A stretch of DNA of 64,000 nucleotides from Oleiagrimonas sp035690885 (GTDB lineage: Bacteria > Pseudomonadota > Gammaproteobacteria > Xanthomonadales > Rhodanobacteraceae). The position numbers were made by a program, and so were the translations under genes. Below the pieces are notes generated by a model. That model saw only the letters and a program-made list of their open reading frames with translations. It did not search any database and had not been told where the DNA came from. The stretch's first letter is position 1. Every line of letters starts with the position of its first letter. The DNA lies in the NCBI GenBank assembly GCA_035690885.1, contig DASSKC010000041.1:1-64000 (forward strand). The letters are read 5' to 3'. Shown piece after piece: positions 35,132 through 45,011 of the stretch.

Positions 35132-36424
35132 ATGACCATCAACATACAACCCGCGTCCGTTCGCTCGACCGACAAACATGCCGCGACGACGTCCATCAAA
35201 ACGGGCACCAAGGCGGTCAATGAAAGCGGGACCGACTCGCCCGGACCGGTGAATTTTGCATCCATTCTCGATGGCACCCACGCCGCGACAAGACGGTTGC
35301 CGAAGCAAACACCGGTGCGGGTGGGGACGCCGCGGATGACACGGGACTCACCCGATGTCGGCGAGCACCTGCATCAACACCTGCTGGCACAACTGGCTGT
35401 CGCCGACTTGCTCCCCGCCCGGCCCACTGCACTGAATGGCGAGAGTGCACCGCCAACATCCGAATCCACGGTTGACGGTCATCATCCGGACGCCGACAAG
35501 CGCAAGACCGGCCTGATCGCGCTGGTCACCATTCCGCTCGCCACGGCCAGCGCGCCCGGCACGACCAGAGTGCAGCCGCAGCACGTTCCGGCGGATACTC
35601 GCGTCACCATCAAAGCAGGCGCTGCGCGCGCGCAAGGCAACGTCACGCTCCATCCGCAAGCCGGTCCCATGCATTCAGCCGAGTCGACAAGAACACGAAC
35701 CGCAGCATCATCCGGCCACCCGCCCGCCGCCACACCGATTGCGCCCGGACCGGCGCCACCGAGCTCCGCTCGAATCGCCGTGTCGACCGCGCCACACGAC
35801 ACACGTTTGCTGGCGACCTTCGCAACGACCAAGGCCAAGGTGCCCGTCGATGCCAGAAGCATCTCCACCGACGCACCCGCGAGCGGCGGCTTCACGCTCG
35901 CCACGTTCGCCGGCACCCTCAACCACGCGGGTGGGACAACCGCCGCCGGCGCCGCCACCACTGTCACCACCACGCTCGCACCGACGCTGCAAGCGCCGAT
36001 CGGCTCGGCCGCGTGGCAACAGCAACTGGGCAGTCAGCTGGCACGGTTGGCGAAGCGCGGCCAGCAAAAAATCGAACTGCATGTGCATCCGCGTGAACTG
36101 GGCCCGTTGCAAATCAGTCTCCAGCTCAGTCAGGGCGGCGCACAAGCGCACTTCCTGGCCGCTCACGCGCAAGTTCGCGATGCGGTCCAGCAAGCCATCC
36201 CGCAGCTGCGCGAAGCACTGGCCAATCAAGGCATCGCGCTCGGCGAGGCCATGGTGGGACAGCAGCAACAGCAAGCCGGGCAGCAGTCGATGTGGGCCAG
36301 CAGCATGCAATCGTCTTCAGCGTTCGGCAACGGCCACGGCGAGCTCGAAGCGGTCAGTGCCGTGCACGCGCCACGGACGGTCCAGGTCGTCTTGCACGGC
36401 CATGGCGTCGATTTGTACGCCTGA
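35132..36424 (+). CDS. fliK: Flagellar hook-length control protein FliK
   Basis: A 430-residue FliK. A long Ala/Thr/Pro-rich ruler region precedes the C-terminal substrate-switch domain (GQQKIELHVHPRELGPLQISLQL...AHFLAAHAQVRDAVQQAIPQLREAL) and a Gln-rich tail. It measures the hook and switches export specificity through FlhB. It lies 12 bp after fliJ, and the pattern matches canonical FliK better than the paralogue at 20481-21689. Confidence 0.93.
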   Translation: MTINIQPASVRSTDKHAATTSIKTGTKAVNESGTDSPGPVNFASILDGTHAATRRLPKQTPVRVGTPRMTRDSPDVGEHLHQHLLAQLAVADLLPARPTALNGESAPPTSESTVDGHHPDADKRKTGLIALVTIPLATASAPGTTRVQPQHVPADTRVTIKAGAARAQGNVTLHPQAGPMHSAESTRTRTAASSGHPPAATPIAPGPAPPSSARIAVSTAPHDTRLLATFATTKAKVPVDARSISTDAPASGGFTLATFAGTLNHAGGTTAAGAATTVTTTLAPTLQAPIGSAAWQQQLGSQLARLAKRGQQKIELHVHPRELGPLQISLQLSQGGAQAHFLAAHAQVRDAVQQAIPQLREALANQGIALGEAMVGQQQQQAGQQSMWASSMQSSSAFGNGHGELEAVSAVHAPRTVQVVLHGHGVDLYA

Positions 36425-36624
36425 GTGACCCGCCCGTTCGGGATCAGCGGAACACGCGCGACGACCTTGCCGGCGCATGCGCCGGGGAACCTCTGAACAA
36501 GCCTGCGCGAGCGTCATCGGCAAAAGCACGGATAGAGCCCAATTGAGTCGCTTTATCCGCTCTTGGTCACACCGCCTTCAACGCCATACTGCCGCCATCC
36601 TCACGGTTCCACTGGCGTTGACAG

Positions 36625-37107
36625 ATGGCTTCTACACAATCGGGCAATCGCCCGCTCTGGATCTTGGGCTCGATCATCCTTCTCGTGGTGCTGGCCACCG
36701 CCGGCGCCACACTGTGGATGGTTGCCGGTCGTACCGCATCTGCAGCCGACGTCCCCGCCGAGGCAGCCACCACCGCGAAACCCCCCGCCAAACCGGTGTT
36801 TTTCAGGCTCGATCCGTTCACCGTGAACATTCACGGTGGCAGCTACGGCCCACGACTGTTGTATGTGGAAGTCACGCTGGCACTGGGCAACAAAAGCACG
36901 CACCACTTCCTCAAGGATCATCTGCCGCAAGTGCGCAATCGCTTGCTGCTGGTGCTGTCGGGACAAAACGCACAGACGTTGACCACGACCGAGGGCAAAA
37001 AGGCGCTGGCGGCCACGATTCGCACCGCGCTCGACAAACCGTTGGTGAAATCCCAGCCTGCGCTGGCGATCGACAAGGTGTTGTTCACTCAGTTCATCGT
37101 GCAATAA
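36625..37107 (+). CDS. fliL: Flagellar basal-body-associated protein FliL
   Basis: A 160-residue single-span membrane protein with TM helix LWILGSIILLVVLATAGATLW and a periplasmic stomatin-like domain (FFRLDPFTVNIHGG, RLLYVEVTLAL, RNRLLLVLSG). It forms rings around stators and supports torque. It starts fliLMNOPQR, 200 bp after fliK; I see no clear ribosome-binding site before the ATG. Confidence 0.93.
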   Translation: MASTQSGNRPLWILGSIILLVVLATAGATLWMVAGRTASAADVPAEAATTAKPPAKPVFFRLDPFTVNIHGGSYGPRLLYVEVTLALGNKSTHHFLKDHLPQVRNRLLLVLSGQNAQTLTTTEGKKALAATIRTALDKPLVKSQPALAIDKVLFTQFIVQ

Positions 37108-37119
37108 GGGCATCGGTCC

Positions 37120-38169
37120 ATGTCCCAAGACGACCTGCTCTCGCAGAAGGAAATCGACGCCCTGCTCAACGGGCCGGGGGGCAATGACGAGTCGAACGCG
37201 GAGCCGGCGGATGCCGAACCACGTATCCGTCCGTATGACCCGGCGTCGCAGCACCGGATCATTCGCGAGCGTCTGCACGGTCTGGAGCTGATCAATCAGC
37301 GTTTTGCGCGCCACTTCCGGGTCGGCTTGTTCAACCTGATCCGGCGCAGCGCCGACATCACCGTCGATTCGATGAGCTACCAGAGCTACCGCGATTTCGT
37401 GCGCAACGTGCCGGTGCCGACCAATCTCAACCTGATCAAGATGCAGCCATTGCGCGGCACCGCACTGGTCGTGTTTCCGCCCAACCTGATCTACATGGTG
37501 GTGGACAACCTGTTTGGTGGTGACGGCCGTTTTTTGACCAAGAACGATGGCCGCGAATTCACCAATACCGAACAACGCATCATCCGCCGCGTGCTCAGCC
37601 TGGCGCTGGAGAGCTACCAGGAATGCTGGCAGACCGTGTACGCGCTGGAAATGTCGCATGTGCGATCGGAGGTTCAAGCCAAGTTCGCCAACATCACCAA
37701 TTCGCCCAACGAAGTGATCGTCAACACCACGTTTCACATCGAGGTCGGCAACCTGAGCAGCTACTTCCAGATCTGCATGCCCTACTCGATGCTCGAGCCG
37801 TTGCGCGATCGTCTGATCCATCCGTCCGCCGGTACCAGTGAAGGCACCGACCAGGTCTGGAGCCGGCGCATGGCCGGCAAGATCCGCAAGTCGGAGGTGG
37901 AACTGGTGGCCGAGTTCGTGACCATTTCCAGCCGGGTCGGCGACGTTCGCACGCTCAAAGCCGGCGACGTACTGCCCATCGAACTGCCCGACTCGGTCAC
38001 CACACGCGTGGATGGCGTGCCGGTGCTCGAGTGCGAGTTCGGCAGCCACAACGGCCAGCGCGCCTTGCGCGTGCAACACGTGATCGACCACTCCCATTCC
38101 GACGAGCCCGCCGCCGACACGTTCATCAAGGGCGCCGTGCCCGCCGTCCAGGAACCCCGCCATGAGTGA
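37120..38169 (+). CDS. fliM: Flagellar motor switch protein FliM
   Basis: A 349-residue FliM. The N-terminal CheY-P-binding peptide LLSQKEIDALLNG is intact, followed by the FliG-binding middle domain (LEGINQRFARHFR-like LELINQRFARHFRVGL) and the FliN-like C-domain. AAGGG precedes the ATG. It overlaps fliN by 8 bp. Confidence 0.97.
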   Translation: MSQDDLLSQKEIDALLNGPGGNDESNAEPADAEPRIRPYDPASQHRIIRERLHGLELINQRFARHFRVGLFNLIRRSADITVDSMSYQSYRDFVRNVPVPTNLNLIKMQPLRGTALVVFPPNLIYMVVDNLFGGDGRFLTKNDGREFTNTEQRIIRRVLSLALESYQECWQTVYALEMSHVRSEVQAKFANITNSPNEVIVNTTFHIEVGNLSSYFQICMPYSMLEPLRDRLIHPSAGTSEGTDQVWSRRMAGKIRKSEVELVAEFVTISSRVGDVRTLKAGDVLPIELPDSVTTRVDGVPVLECEFGSHNGQRALRVQHVIDHSHSDEPAADTFIKGAVPAVQEPRHE

Positions 38170-38668
38170 TCCCAACAAGCCCGACAACACGTCCGACACC
38201 TCCGCCCAAAGCGCGTGGGACGACGCCCTCCAGGAACCAAGCCGGGACGAGCCATCGCCGGCGGCGGACGACCCCTGGTCCGAAGCATTGGCCGAGCAGA
38301 AGGCCGCAGACGAGACGGACCCGTCGGACGCCCCGACCGCCGCCTCACGCACGGCCGGCGATGCCGTGTTCCGTCCGCTCGATGGCAGCCGGAGCGACGG
38401 CAAGGCACGTGATCTGGAAATGATCATGGACATCCCCGTCAGCCTGAGCGTGGAACTTGGCCGCACCCGCCTGACCATCAAGGAATTGCTGGAACTGGCG
38501 CAGGGCTCGGTGGTGGAACTGGACGGTCTGCCCGGTGAGCCCATGGACATTCTCATCAACGGTTATCTGATTGCCCAGGGCGAAGTGGTGGTCGTGGAAG
38601 ACAAGTACGGCATCCGCATTTCCGAAATCGTCACCCCGTCCGCGCGACTGCAAAAGCTGAACCGCTGA
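38162..38668 (+). CDS. fliN: Flagellar motor switch protein FliN
   Basis: A 168-residue FliN. The C-terminal SpoA domain is canonical (DIPVSLSVELGRTRLTIKELL, GSVVELDGLPGEP, GEVVVVEDKYGIRI), preceded by an acidic, disordered extension of about 80 residues. It forms the base of the C ring and docks FliH. Confidence 0.97.
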   Translation: MSDPNKPDNTSDTSAQSAWDDALQEPSRDEPSPAADDPWSEALAEQKAADETDPSDAPTAASRTAGDAVFRPLDGSRSDGKARDLEMIMDIPVSLSVELGRTRLTIKELLELAQGSVVELDGLPGEPMDILINGYLIAQGEVVVVEDKYGIRISEIVTPSARLQKLNR

Positions 38669-38674
38669 CAGGTC

Positions 38675-39082
38675 ATGACCGGTCCCGCACTTTCCACGTC
38701 CATCTCGTCGCTGTCGGGCACGCCGGGCATCGACGGTCTGGCGGCATTCGGCAAGATCGTCGTCGCCATGGTGGTGATCCTGGCCGTGATCTTCGCCTGT
38801 GCATGGCTGGCAAAACGGCTGGGCGCGGCCGGCGGCGCCGGCGGTGGCCACATGCGCATCGTCTCCGGCAAGGCGCTCGGCAACAAGGAGAAAATCGTCA
38901 TCGTGGAGGTCAGCGAGACGTGGCTGGTGCTGGGCGTGACGCCCACGCACATCAGCAAGCTGCACGAGATGCCGGCCGACGACACCCCCGCACAAACCCC
39001 GGCAACCGTCGTCGGCGACAGCTTTTCCAAACGTTTCGCCGCCGCCCTCAAGCACAACCTCACGGTGGGCCGAAAGCCGTGA
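38675..39082 (+). CDS. fliO: Flagellar biosynthesis protein FliO
   Basis: A 135-residue protein with one transmembrane helix (IVVAMVVILAVIFACAWLAKRLG) and the soluble FliO pattern RIVSGKALGNKEKIVIVEVSETWLVLGVTP. It assists assembly of the FliP ring of the export gate. Its stop overlaps the fliP GTG. Confidence 0.94.
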   Translation: MTGPALSTSISSLSGTPGIDGLAAFGKIVVAMVVILAVIFACAWLAKRLGAAGGAGGGHMRIVSGKALGNKEKIVIVEVSETWLVLGVTPTHISKLHEMPADDTPAQTPATVVGDSFSKRFAAALKHNLTVGRKP

Positions 39083-39885
39083 AAAAAATGCAACGACCAT
39101 CCGCGCCGGACACGCGGCACCGACGCATCCGGACGCTCATCAAGAGCGTGCCGCTGTTGTTGCTGGCGGCGGCCGTCGTGCTGTCGCCGCATGCGGCCCA
39201 CGCCGCCATTTCCATCCCCGCCCTGAGCAGCTCGCCAACCGCCGACGGTGGGCACGAGTGGTCGCTGCAACTGCAGACCTTGCTGTTGCTGACCAGCCTG
39301 ATGTTCCTGCCCGCGGTGTTGCTGATGATGACCTGCTTCACGCGCATCATCATCGTGCTGGGCTTGTTGCGCACCGCCATCGGCACCCACGCGGCACCCC
39401 CCAACCAGGTCTTGCTTGGCCTGACGCTGTTCCTGACGCTTTTTGTCATGGCACCCACGATCCACCAGGTCTACAACGCCGCCTGGGCGCCGCTCAGCGA
39501 AGGCAAGATCAGTTTCCAGCAGGCGCTCGATCACGGCAGCAAACCGCTGCACAAATTCATGATGAGCCAGACCCGCAAGAGCGACCTGAAATTGTTCACG
39601 CGTCTGGCCAAGGCCGGGCCGTATCAAACGCCCAAGGACGTGCCGCTGCGTGTACTGGTTCCGGCTTATGTCACCAGCGAGCTGAAAACCGCGTTCCAGA
39701 TCGGCTTCACCATCTTCATCCCGTTTCTGATCATCGATCTGGTCGTGGCCAGTGTCTTGATGTCGCTGGGCATGATGATGGTGCCGCCGTCCACCATCTC
39801 GCTGCCATTCAAGTTGATGCTGTTCGTGCTGGTGGACGGATGGCATTTGATCATCGGCTCGCTGGTACAGAGCTTCCATCCATGA
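39079..39885 (+). CDS. fliP: Flagellar export gate protein FliP
   Basis: A 268-residue FliP with a cleavable N-terminal signal-like segment (LLLLAAAVVLSPHAAHA) and the conserved membrane core (LTSLMFLPAVLLMMTCFTRIIIVLGLLR, PAYVTSELKTAFQIGF, MGMMMV-like MMMVPP). The start is GTG within GTGA at the fliO stop (an ATG three codons later is possible). It forms the FliP5Q4R1 gate. Confidence 0.96.
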   Translation: MKKMQRPSAPDTRHRRIRTLIKSVPLLLLAAAVVLSPHAAHAAISIPALSSSPTADGGHEWSLQLQTLLLLTSLMFLPAVLLMMTCFTRIIIVLGLLRTAIGTHAAPPNQVLLGLTLFLTLFVMAPTIHQVYNAAWAPLSEGKISFQQALDHGSKPLHKFMMSQTRKSDLKLFTRLAKAGPYQTPKDVPLRVLVPAYVTSELKTAFQIGFTIFIPFLIIDLVVASVLMSLGMMMVPPSTISLPFKLMLFVLVDGWHLIIGSLVQSFHP

Positions 39886-39910
39886 CGATGCCCGAGAGCA
39901 GGAAGATGCG

Positions 39911-40180
39911 ATGACCCCCGAAACCGTCATGAGCATGTCCCACCACGCAATGATGGTGGCCTTGATGCTGGCCTCGCCGCTGCTGCTGACGGCACTGGCG
40001 GTCGGCTTGCTGGTCAGCCTGTTCCAGGCCGCCACGCAGATCAACGAAATGACGCTGTCGTTCATTCCCAAGATCTTGATCGTGTGCGCCGTGCTGATCG
40101 TGGCCGGGCCGTGGATGCTGTCGCTGATCGTCGATTACACGATCACGCTGTTCCACAGTCTGCCCGCGCTGATCCACTGA
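39911..40180 (+). CDS. fliQ: Flagellar export gate protein FliQ
   Basis: An 89-residue protein with two transmembrane helices and the FliQ signature (LLVSLFQAATQINEMTLSFIPKI). AGGAAG precedes the ATG. It is part of the FliPQR gate. Confidence 0.96.
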   Translation: MTPETVMSMSHHAMMVALMLASPLLLTALAVGLLVSLFQAATQINEMTLSFIPKILIVCAVLIVAGPWMLSLIVDYTITLFHSLPALIH

Positions 40181-40205
40181 CTGCCCGGCGGCGGACGGAC
40201 GCACC

Positions 40206-41000
40206 ATGGTCACGGTCGATTCGGCACAATTGCACCAGTGGCTGGTACTTTTCGTGTGGCCGTTGTTCCGCCTGCTGGCGTTCATGATGACGGCGCCGGT
40301 GCTGGGTCACCACGCCATTCCGAGAACCGTCAAGCTCGGTCTGGCCTTGCTGCTCACGTTCCTGATCGCGCCCACCCTCCCGGCGCCACCCCCGATTCCG
40401 GTGTGGTCGTGGGCCGGCATGGGCATCATCGTCGAGCAAGTGTTGATCGGCGCGGCCATGGGCCTGTTGTTGCGCGTGGTTTTTGCCGCCGTGATGGTTG
40501 CCGGCGACTACGTCGGCCTGCAGATGGGCCTGGCCTTTGCCACCTTCGTGTCGCCGGACACGGGCACCAACACCATGATCCTGGCGCGCATTTTGTACAT
40601 CATCGCGATCTTGATGTTTCTGGCGCTGGACGGCCAATTGATGGTGATCCAGACGCTGGCCTACAGCTTCCACACGCTGCCGATCGGTTACGGCAGCCTG
40701 AACGTTGATGCATTCAATCTTCTGGTGCGCGCCGGCAGCACCGTGTTCACGGCCGGGCTGGTGCTGGCGTTGCCGTTGGTGACCGCACTGTTGATCGTCA
40801 ACCTGTGCCTGGGCATCCTCAACCGTTCGGCACCGCAGATGACGGTGTTCTCGGTCGGCTTTCCGACCTCGTTGCTGCTGGGCATATTCTTGCTGGCGAT
40901 GATGATGGGCGATCTGGGCCGCTACCTCGATGTGCTGTTCGGGCACGGCCTGGACATGCTGCACGCGTTGATCCAGGCGATGGCACCGGCGCCACCGTGA
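40206..41000 (+). CDS. fliR: Flagellar export gate protein FliR
   Basis: A 264-residue membrane protein with about six helices and FliR patterns (PRTVKLGLALLLTFLIAP, GDYVGLQMGLAFATFVSP, LCLGILNRSAPQMTVFSVGFP). It is the last gene of fliLMNOPQR and converges on flgL, with only 42 bp between; I see no terminator there. Confidence 0.96.
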   Translation: MVTVDSAQLHQWLVLFVWPLFRLLAFMMTAPVLGHHAIPRTVKLGLALLLTFLIAPTLPAPPPIPVWSWAGMGIIVEQVLIGAAMGLLLRVVFAAVMVAGDYVGLQMGLAFATFVSPDTGTNTMILARILYIIAILMFLALDGQLMVIQTLAYSFHTLPIGYGSLNVDAFNLLVRAGSTVFTAGLVLALPLVTALLIVNLCLGILNRSAPQMTVFSVGFPTSLLLGIFLLAMMMGDLGRYLDVLFGHGLDMLHALIQAMAPAPP

Positions 41001-41042
41001 TCGCACAGGCGCGCCGGCCTCTCGCCACGTACCGGCTGAAAA

Positions 41043-42263
41043 CTACATGTAGTTGAACAGACTCAGCCCCTTCATCGACACGAAGCTTTTCTGCGCGGCC
41101 TGCAGCCCGACCATGCGCATGCTGTACTCGGCGGCGGCCTGGACGTAATCAAGGTCGACCAGATTGGACTTGGTCTGCGCGTAGTTGATCTTGCGGTTGC
41201 CAGCCACCTTGTCGACCACGTCCAGTTCGTTGAGACGCGAGCCGACCTTGGCGCGCACCATCAGGATGTTGTCGAGGTTGTTGTCGAATTTGGACAAGGT
41301 GTTGTCGAGGGTATTGCGCAGCCGCGCGCGGTCGGCCTCGTCCTGCACCGGCGATTTCAATGCTGCCAACGCCTTCTCGAAGGTCTTGAACAGGTTGGTG
41401 TTGAAATTTTTGGCCTGGTCCACGGCAAGGGTGTCGCCAGCGACCGGTTTGCCGTCCAGTTGCATCGACAGACCCGCGTACTCAATGCTTTGTCCCGGCG
41501 TGTACGCTTGCGCCGCCTGCAGCGTGGTGCCGGCGCCGTCGGTAATTTCGTAGGTGGCATTGCCGCCGGCGTCGATACCGAAGCGGACGGTGAAAGGCGT
41601 GCCGTAACCGGGATCGGTCGTATCGACCACGTTAGGCCCCTTGAACGTGACGCTGCCGCCGTTGCCACTGTCGGCGACGGCCAGGAAACCGTGCGTGCCC
41701 TGCGCACCTTCGAAGACTTCCGCGCCGGTATTGCCGACGGACATCAAGCGCGAGGCATCGACGCGCAAGCGCCGCGTCTGGTTTCCGCCGGCATAGGTGA
41801 TATCGCCGGTCACCGGATCGGTGACGAAGGGCTTGGCGTTGTTCTGGTAACCGCCGAACAGATAGCGGCCGTTGCCGTCGGTGGCGTTGGCCTGGCCCAC
41901 GAGCGTATGGAAAATGCCCTCCAGCTGGCTGGCCACCGAGGCGCGATCGGCATCGCTCAAGGTGCCGTTGGCGGCCTCCAGAATCAGCGTGCGGGCACTG
42001 ATGACCGCGTCACTGACGCCGCCGAGGACGTTCTCCTCCATGGACAGCGCATTGCGCGCGCTGACGCGGGTGGCGGTGTACTGCTGGTTGACCGCCTGGG
42101 CCTGGCTGACCTGGACCGCACGCGAGGCGGCCTGCGGATCGTCCGAGGGTCGCACGACGCGACGCCCGGACGCGATCTGCTGGCTCAAGTGCAGCAGCTG
42201 GCTGCGCTGGTTGTTCATGGACCGCGTGCTCAACGCGTAGAGGGTCCGGGTGCTTACTCGCAT
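41043..42263 (-). CDS. flgL: Hook-filament junction protein FlgL
   Basis: A 406-residue HAP3. The flagellin-like N-terminal helix (MRVSTRTLYALSTRSMNNQR, SGRRVVRPSDDPQAA) and C-terminal helix (LDYVQAAAEYSMRMVGLQAAQKSF) are present. GAGGA precedes the ATG. It is co-transcribed after flgK. Confidence 0.95.
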   Translation of the reverse strand: MRVSTRTLYALSTRSMNNQRSQLLHLSQQIASGRRVVRPSDDPQAASRAVQVSQAQAVNQQYTATRVSARNALSMEENVLGGVSDAVISARTLILEAANGTLSDADRASVASQLEGIFHTLVGQANATDGNGRYLFGGYQNNAKPFVTDPVTGDITYAGGNQTRRLRVDASRLMSVGNTGAEVFEGAQGTHGFLAVADSGNGGSVTFKGPNVVDTTDPGYGTPFTVRFGIDAGGNATYEITDGAGTTLQAAQAYTPGQSIEYAGLSMQLDGKPVAGDTLAVDQAKNFNTNLFKTFEKALAALKSPVQDEADRARLRNTLDNTLSKFDNNLDNILMVRAKVGSRLNELDVVDKVAGNRKINYAQTKSNLVDLDYVQAAAEYSMRMVGLQAAQKSFVSMKGLSLFNYM

Positions 42264-42281
42264 GATCGATTCCTCGGTTTG

Positions 42282-43904
42282 TCAGCGCAGGCGCAAGATG
42301 GTGTCGAGAATGCTGGCGCCGGCCTGGATGACCTGGGCGTTGGCCTGGTAGTAATGCTGATAGCGAATCAGGTTGGCCGCTTCCTCGTCCAGGCTGACCC
42401 CGGATTGCGACTGCTGGACCTTGGTCAGCTGGTCGCTCAGCCCCTGCTGGGCCTTTAAATTGACCTGCACGGTGCTGGTCTGGTTGCCCACGTCACCCAC
42501 CAGCGAGGCATAAGCCTGGCTCACCGTGGCGGCACCACCGACCAGATCCTGGCGCTGCAGCTTTTCCAGCGCCAGCGCATTTTCGTTGTTGCCACTGCCA
42601 CCACTGGTACTGGCGGCGGCAATCAGCGAGCCGTCCTGGATCAGGTTGTCCATGCCACCGGCAGCGGCGCGCGTGGGTTGCAGCTCGAACGTGTCGCCAT
42701 CGGCCAGCTGCGCGGGGTTGGCCACCGTCAACGTGACGCCAGCCAGATGCAACTGGTTGCCGGCATCCAGCGTGGCGGTGAAGCTTTGCCGGGTACCGAT
42801 ACGCGTGACCTTGAACGTCCCGGTAGCCGCATCGGTGACCTGCAAGGTGTAGTCGCTGCTGGTCAGCTGGCTGATATCGCCGAAACTGGCGCTCATGCTC
42901 GCCGTGCCGGTATTGCGCGCATTGGAGTACACACGCGGCTGGCCGACGGCGAACATCGCCTGGCCGGCATTGCCTTCGATGTCGACGCCGGCCGTCTGCA
43001 CCTGGTTGATGCCGGCAGCAAACGACGCCGCCAACTGGCCCAGCTTGTTGCGGGTCGGGATCAGACTCTGGTCGCGAAACTTCAGCAGGCCGCCCAGGGT
43101 GCCGCCGGAAAATGTCTCGTCGGTCAGCTCGATCAGGTTGCCGCCCGAATCGTGGTAACCGATGGCAATCCGGGTCGGATCGGCATCCGAGCGCAGGGTC
43201 TCGAGCTTGAAATGGCGGTTGCCGCTGACCAGCGGCTGGCCGTTGCCGATGGAAATGTTGTAGGTGCCGTTGTCCTGCACGGTGGCGTTGATATCCACGT
43301 GTCTGGCCAGCTCGGCCACCAGATGATCGCGCTGGTTGAGCAGGCTGTTCGGTGCCTTGCCGACCTTGGCCTTGGCCAGCGCGACCTGCCGGTTCATGTG
43401 CGCGATCTGGCCGGTCAGATTGTTGATCTGCGTGACCTGGTCATGCAGCTGGCCGTTGACGCCATCCGTCATGTCGCTCAGATAACGGTCAAAGGAACGG
43501 AACTGCGCGGCGAGTGTGTTGGCATTGCCGACCACACCTTGACGCGCGGCCGGGTCGGACGGATGCGCGGCAAGGTCGCCGACGGCCGAAAAAAAGTTCT
43601 GCATCAGCGGCGCCAGACCCGCGTCCTGATCGGCGAGCAAGTTGTCGATCTGGCTGACCTGGCCGTGATAGGCCTCGAGCCCGCTGGTGCGGCTGTTGGC
43701 TGCGTTCAATTGCTGCGCCACGTAGCGGTTGAACTGACGCTGGATATCGGCGACCTGCACGCCGCGTCCGGCACCCTTTTCCGACAGCATCACCACTTCG
43801 CGGTTGTAGCCGGGCGTGTTGACGTTGCTGATGTTGTTGCTGGCCACGTACAAGGCGTTGCGCGCCGCGTTCAAGCCGCTCAAGCCAATGGAAAAAATGC
43901 TCAT
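42282..43904 (-). CDS. flgK: Hook-filament junction protein FlgK
   Basis: A 540-residue HAP1 with the N-terminal SIGLSGLNAARNALYVASNNISNVNTPGYNRE pattern and C-terminal SLDEEAANLIRYQHYYQANAQVIQ. It forms the first junction zone between hook and filament. GAGGA precedes the ATG, and a sigma-28 promoter lies 30-56 bp upstream. It is followed by flgL after 18 bp. Confidence 0.96.
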   Translation of the reverse strand: MSIFSIGLSGLNAARNALYVASNNISNVNTPGYNREVVMLSEKGAGRGVQVADIQRQFNRYVAQQLNAANSRTSGLEAYHGQVSQIDNLLADQDAGLAPLMQNFFSAVGDLAAHPSDPAARQGVVGNANTLAAQFRSFDRYLSDMTDGVNGQLHDQVTQINNLTGQIAHMNRQVALAKAKVGKAPNSLLNQRDHLVAELARHVDINATVQDNGTYNISIGNGQPLVSGNRHFKLETLRSDADPTRIAIGYHDSGGNLIELTDETFSGGTLGGLLKFRDQSLIPTRNKLGQLAASFAAGINQVQTAGVDIEGNAGQAMFAVGQPRVYSNARNTGTASMSASFGDISQLTSSDYTLQVTDAATGTFKVTRIGTRQSFTATLDAGNQLHLAGVTLTVANPAQLADGDTFELQPTRAAAGGMDNLIQDGSLIAAASTSGGSGNNENALALEKLQRQDLVGGAATVSQAYASLVGDVGNQTSTVQVNLKAQQGLSDQLTKVQQSQSGVSLDEEAANLIRYQHYYQANAQVIQAGASILDTILRLR

Positions 43905-43933
43905 TCGATTATTTCCTCAAACCCATGTGATGC

Positions 43934-43960
43934 TTATCGGCTGGAGCATGTGATTCTTTA
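43934..43960 (-). promoter_or_regulatory. Sigma-28 promoter of flgKL
   Basis: On the minus strand: TAAAGAAT (43960-43953), 11-bp spacer, GCCGATAA (43941-43934), the best-conserved sigma-28 site in the window. Confidence 0.92.
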
Positions 43961-44078
43961 TGCTGGAAACGCATCTGCAAGCTTCGTCACCGGAGTGCTT
44001 CCAAGCTGTTCGGTCGGCGCGCATGCATGACGTGGCTTGCCGTGACCCGTCGGCAACAACCGCATTGCCAAACAGAGA

Positions 44079-45011
44079 CTAGAAACCAGCAGCCTGTTTG
44101 ATCTGCCGCATGATGGCAATCAGCTTGTCGGCGTAGTTCGGGTCGGTGGCATAGCCGCTGGCCTGCAGTGCCCGAGCCTGTTGCTGCGGCGTGGCGGCGC
44201 GACGCACGCTGGCGTAGCGCGAGCTTTGCATCAACTTCGCATGGTCGACGAAGGCATCGGCGTAGGACCCGTAGGCGCGGAAGGATGCGTCCACGCGGAT
44301 CATGTCCCCGTTGCGGTATTCGTGGGTCGCCACCGTCGTGGTCCGGCCCTGCCAATCGCTGCCGGCCTTGATGCCGAACAGGTTGTGGCTGTCACGTCCG
44401 CCTTGGGCCGCAATGTCGTGTCGCCCCCAGCCGGTTTCCAGGGCTGCCTGCGCGAGGATCAGCAAGGGCGATACGCCGCTGACCTTGGCCGCCGTGTACG
44501 CGGCATGGGCAAACTGTTTGACGAAATGCACAAACGTGCCGTCGGCATCGGATTGGCTCGTATCCGCCTGTGCAGGTACCGGCGTCTTCAAGCCGGATGC
44601 GGGAGCCGACCGCGCCGCGACTCGCGCCGACAGCGACACCAGTGGCTCGCGCGCAAACCGCGTGCCGGTCACGCCGGGGGCCGGCACGTTGTTGCTTGTC
44701 GACGTGCCGCCGGAAGACAACTGGCGGATCAACATTTGCGCCAGACCGATGCTGTCGCCGGCCGTGTTCTGTGCCAGCTGGCGATCGAGCAGCGACTGGT
44801 ACAACTGCACCTGGCGGTTGTCGGTCATGCCGCCGTGAAACCCGGCCTTGCGCATGCTCTGCAACATGCGGGCGACAAACAGCGCCTCGAACTTTTGCGC
44901 CACGTCGTGAAGCTGCGACTGCGGGTTGCGCCGGGCCGCCTGACGCAGGCTGTCGAATCCGCTCATATCAAGCGCAAAGCGGGCGTTGTGCAGCGACGGG
45001 ACGGCCATCAC
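44079..45011 (-). CDS. flgJ: Flagellar rod-assembly protein/muramidase FlgJ
   Basis: A 310-residue dual-domain FlgJ. The N-terminal rod-binding part (VAQKFEALFVARMLQSMRKAG) is followed by a C-terminal glucosaminidase domain with the catalytic Glu in LAQAALETGWG. It cuts peptidoglycan for the rod. The start is GTG (ATG next codon) overlapping the flgI stop. Confidence 0.96.
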   Translation of the reverse strand: MMAVPSLHNARFALDMSGFDSLRQAARRNPQSQLHDVAQKFEALFVARMLQSMRKAGFHGGMTDNRQVQLYQSLLDRQLAQNTAGDSIGLAQMLIRQLSSGGTSTSNNVPAPGVTGTRFAREPLVSLSARVAARSAPASGLKTPVPAQADTSQSDADGTFVHFVKQFAHAAYTAAKVSGVSPLLILAQAALETGWGRHDIAAQGGRDSHNLFGIKAGSDWQGRTTTVATHEYRNGDMIRVDASFRAYGSYADAFVDHAKLMQSSRYASVRRAATPQQQARALQASGYATDPNYADKLIAIMRQIKQAAGF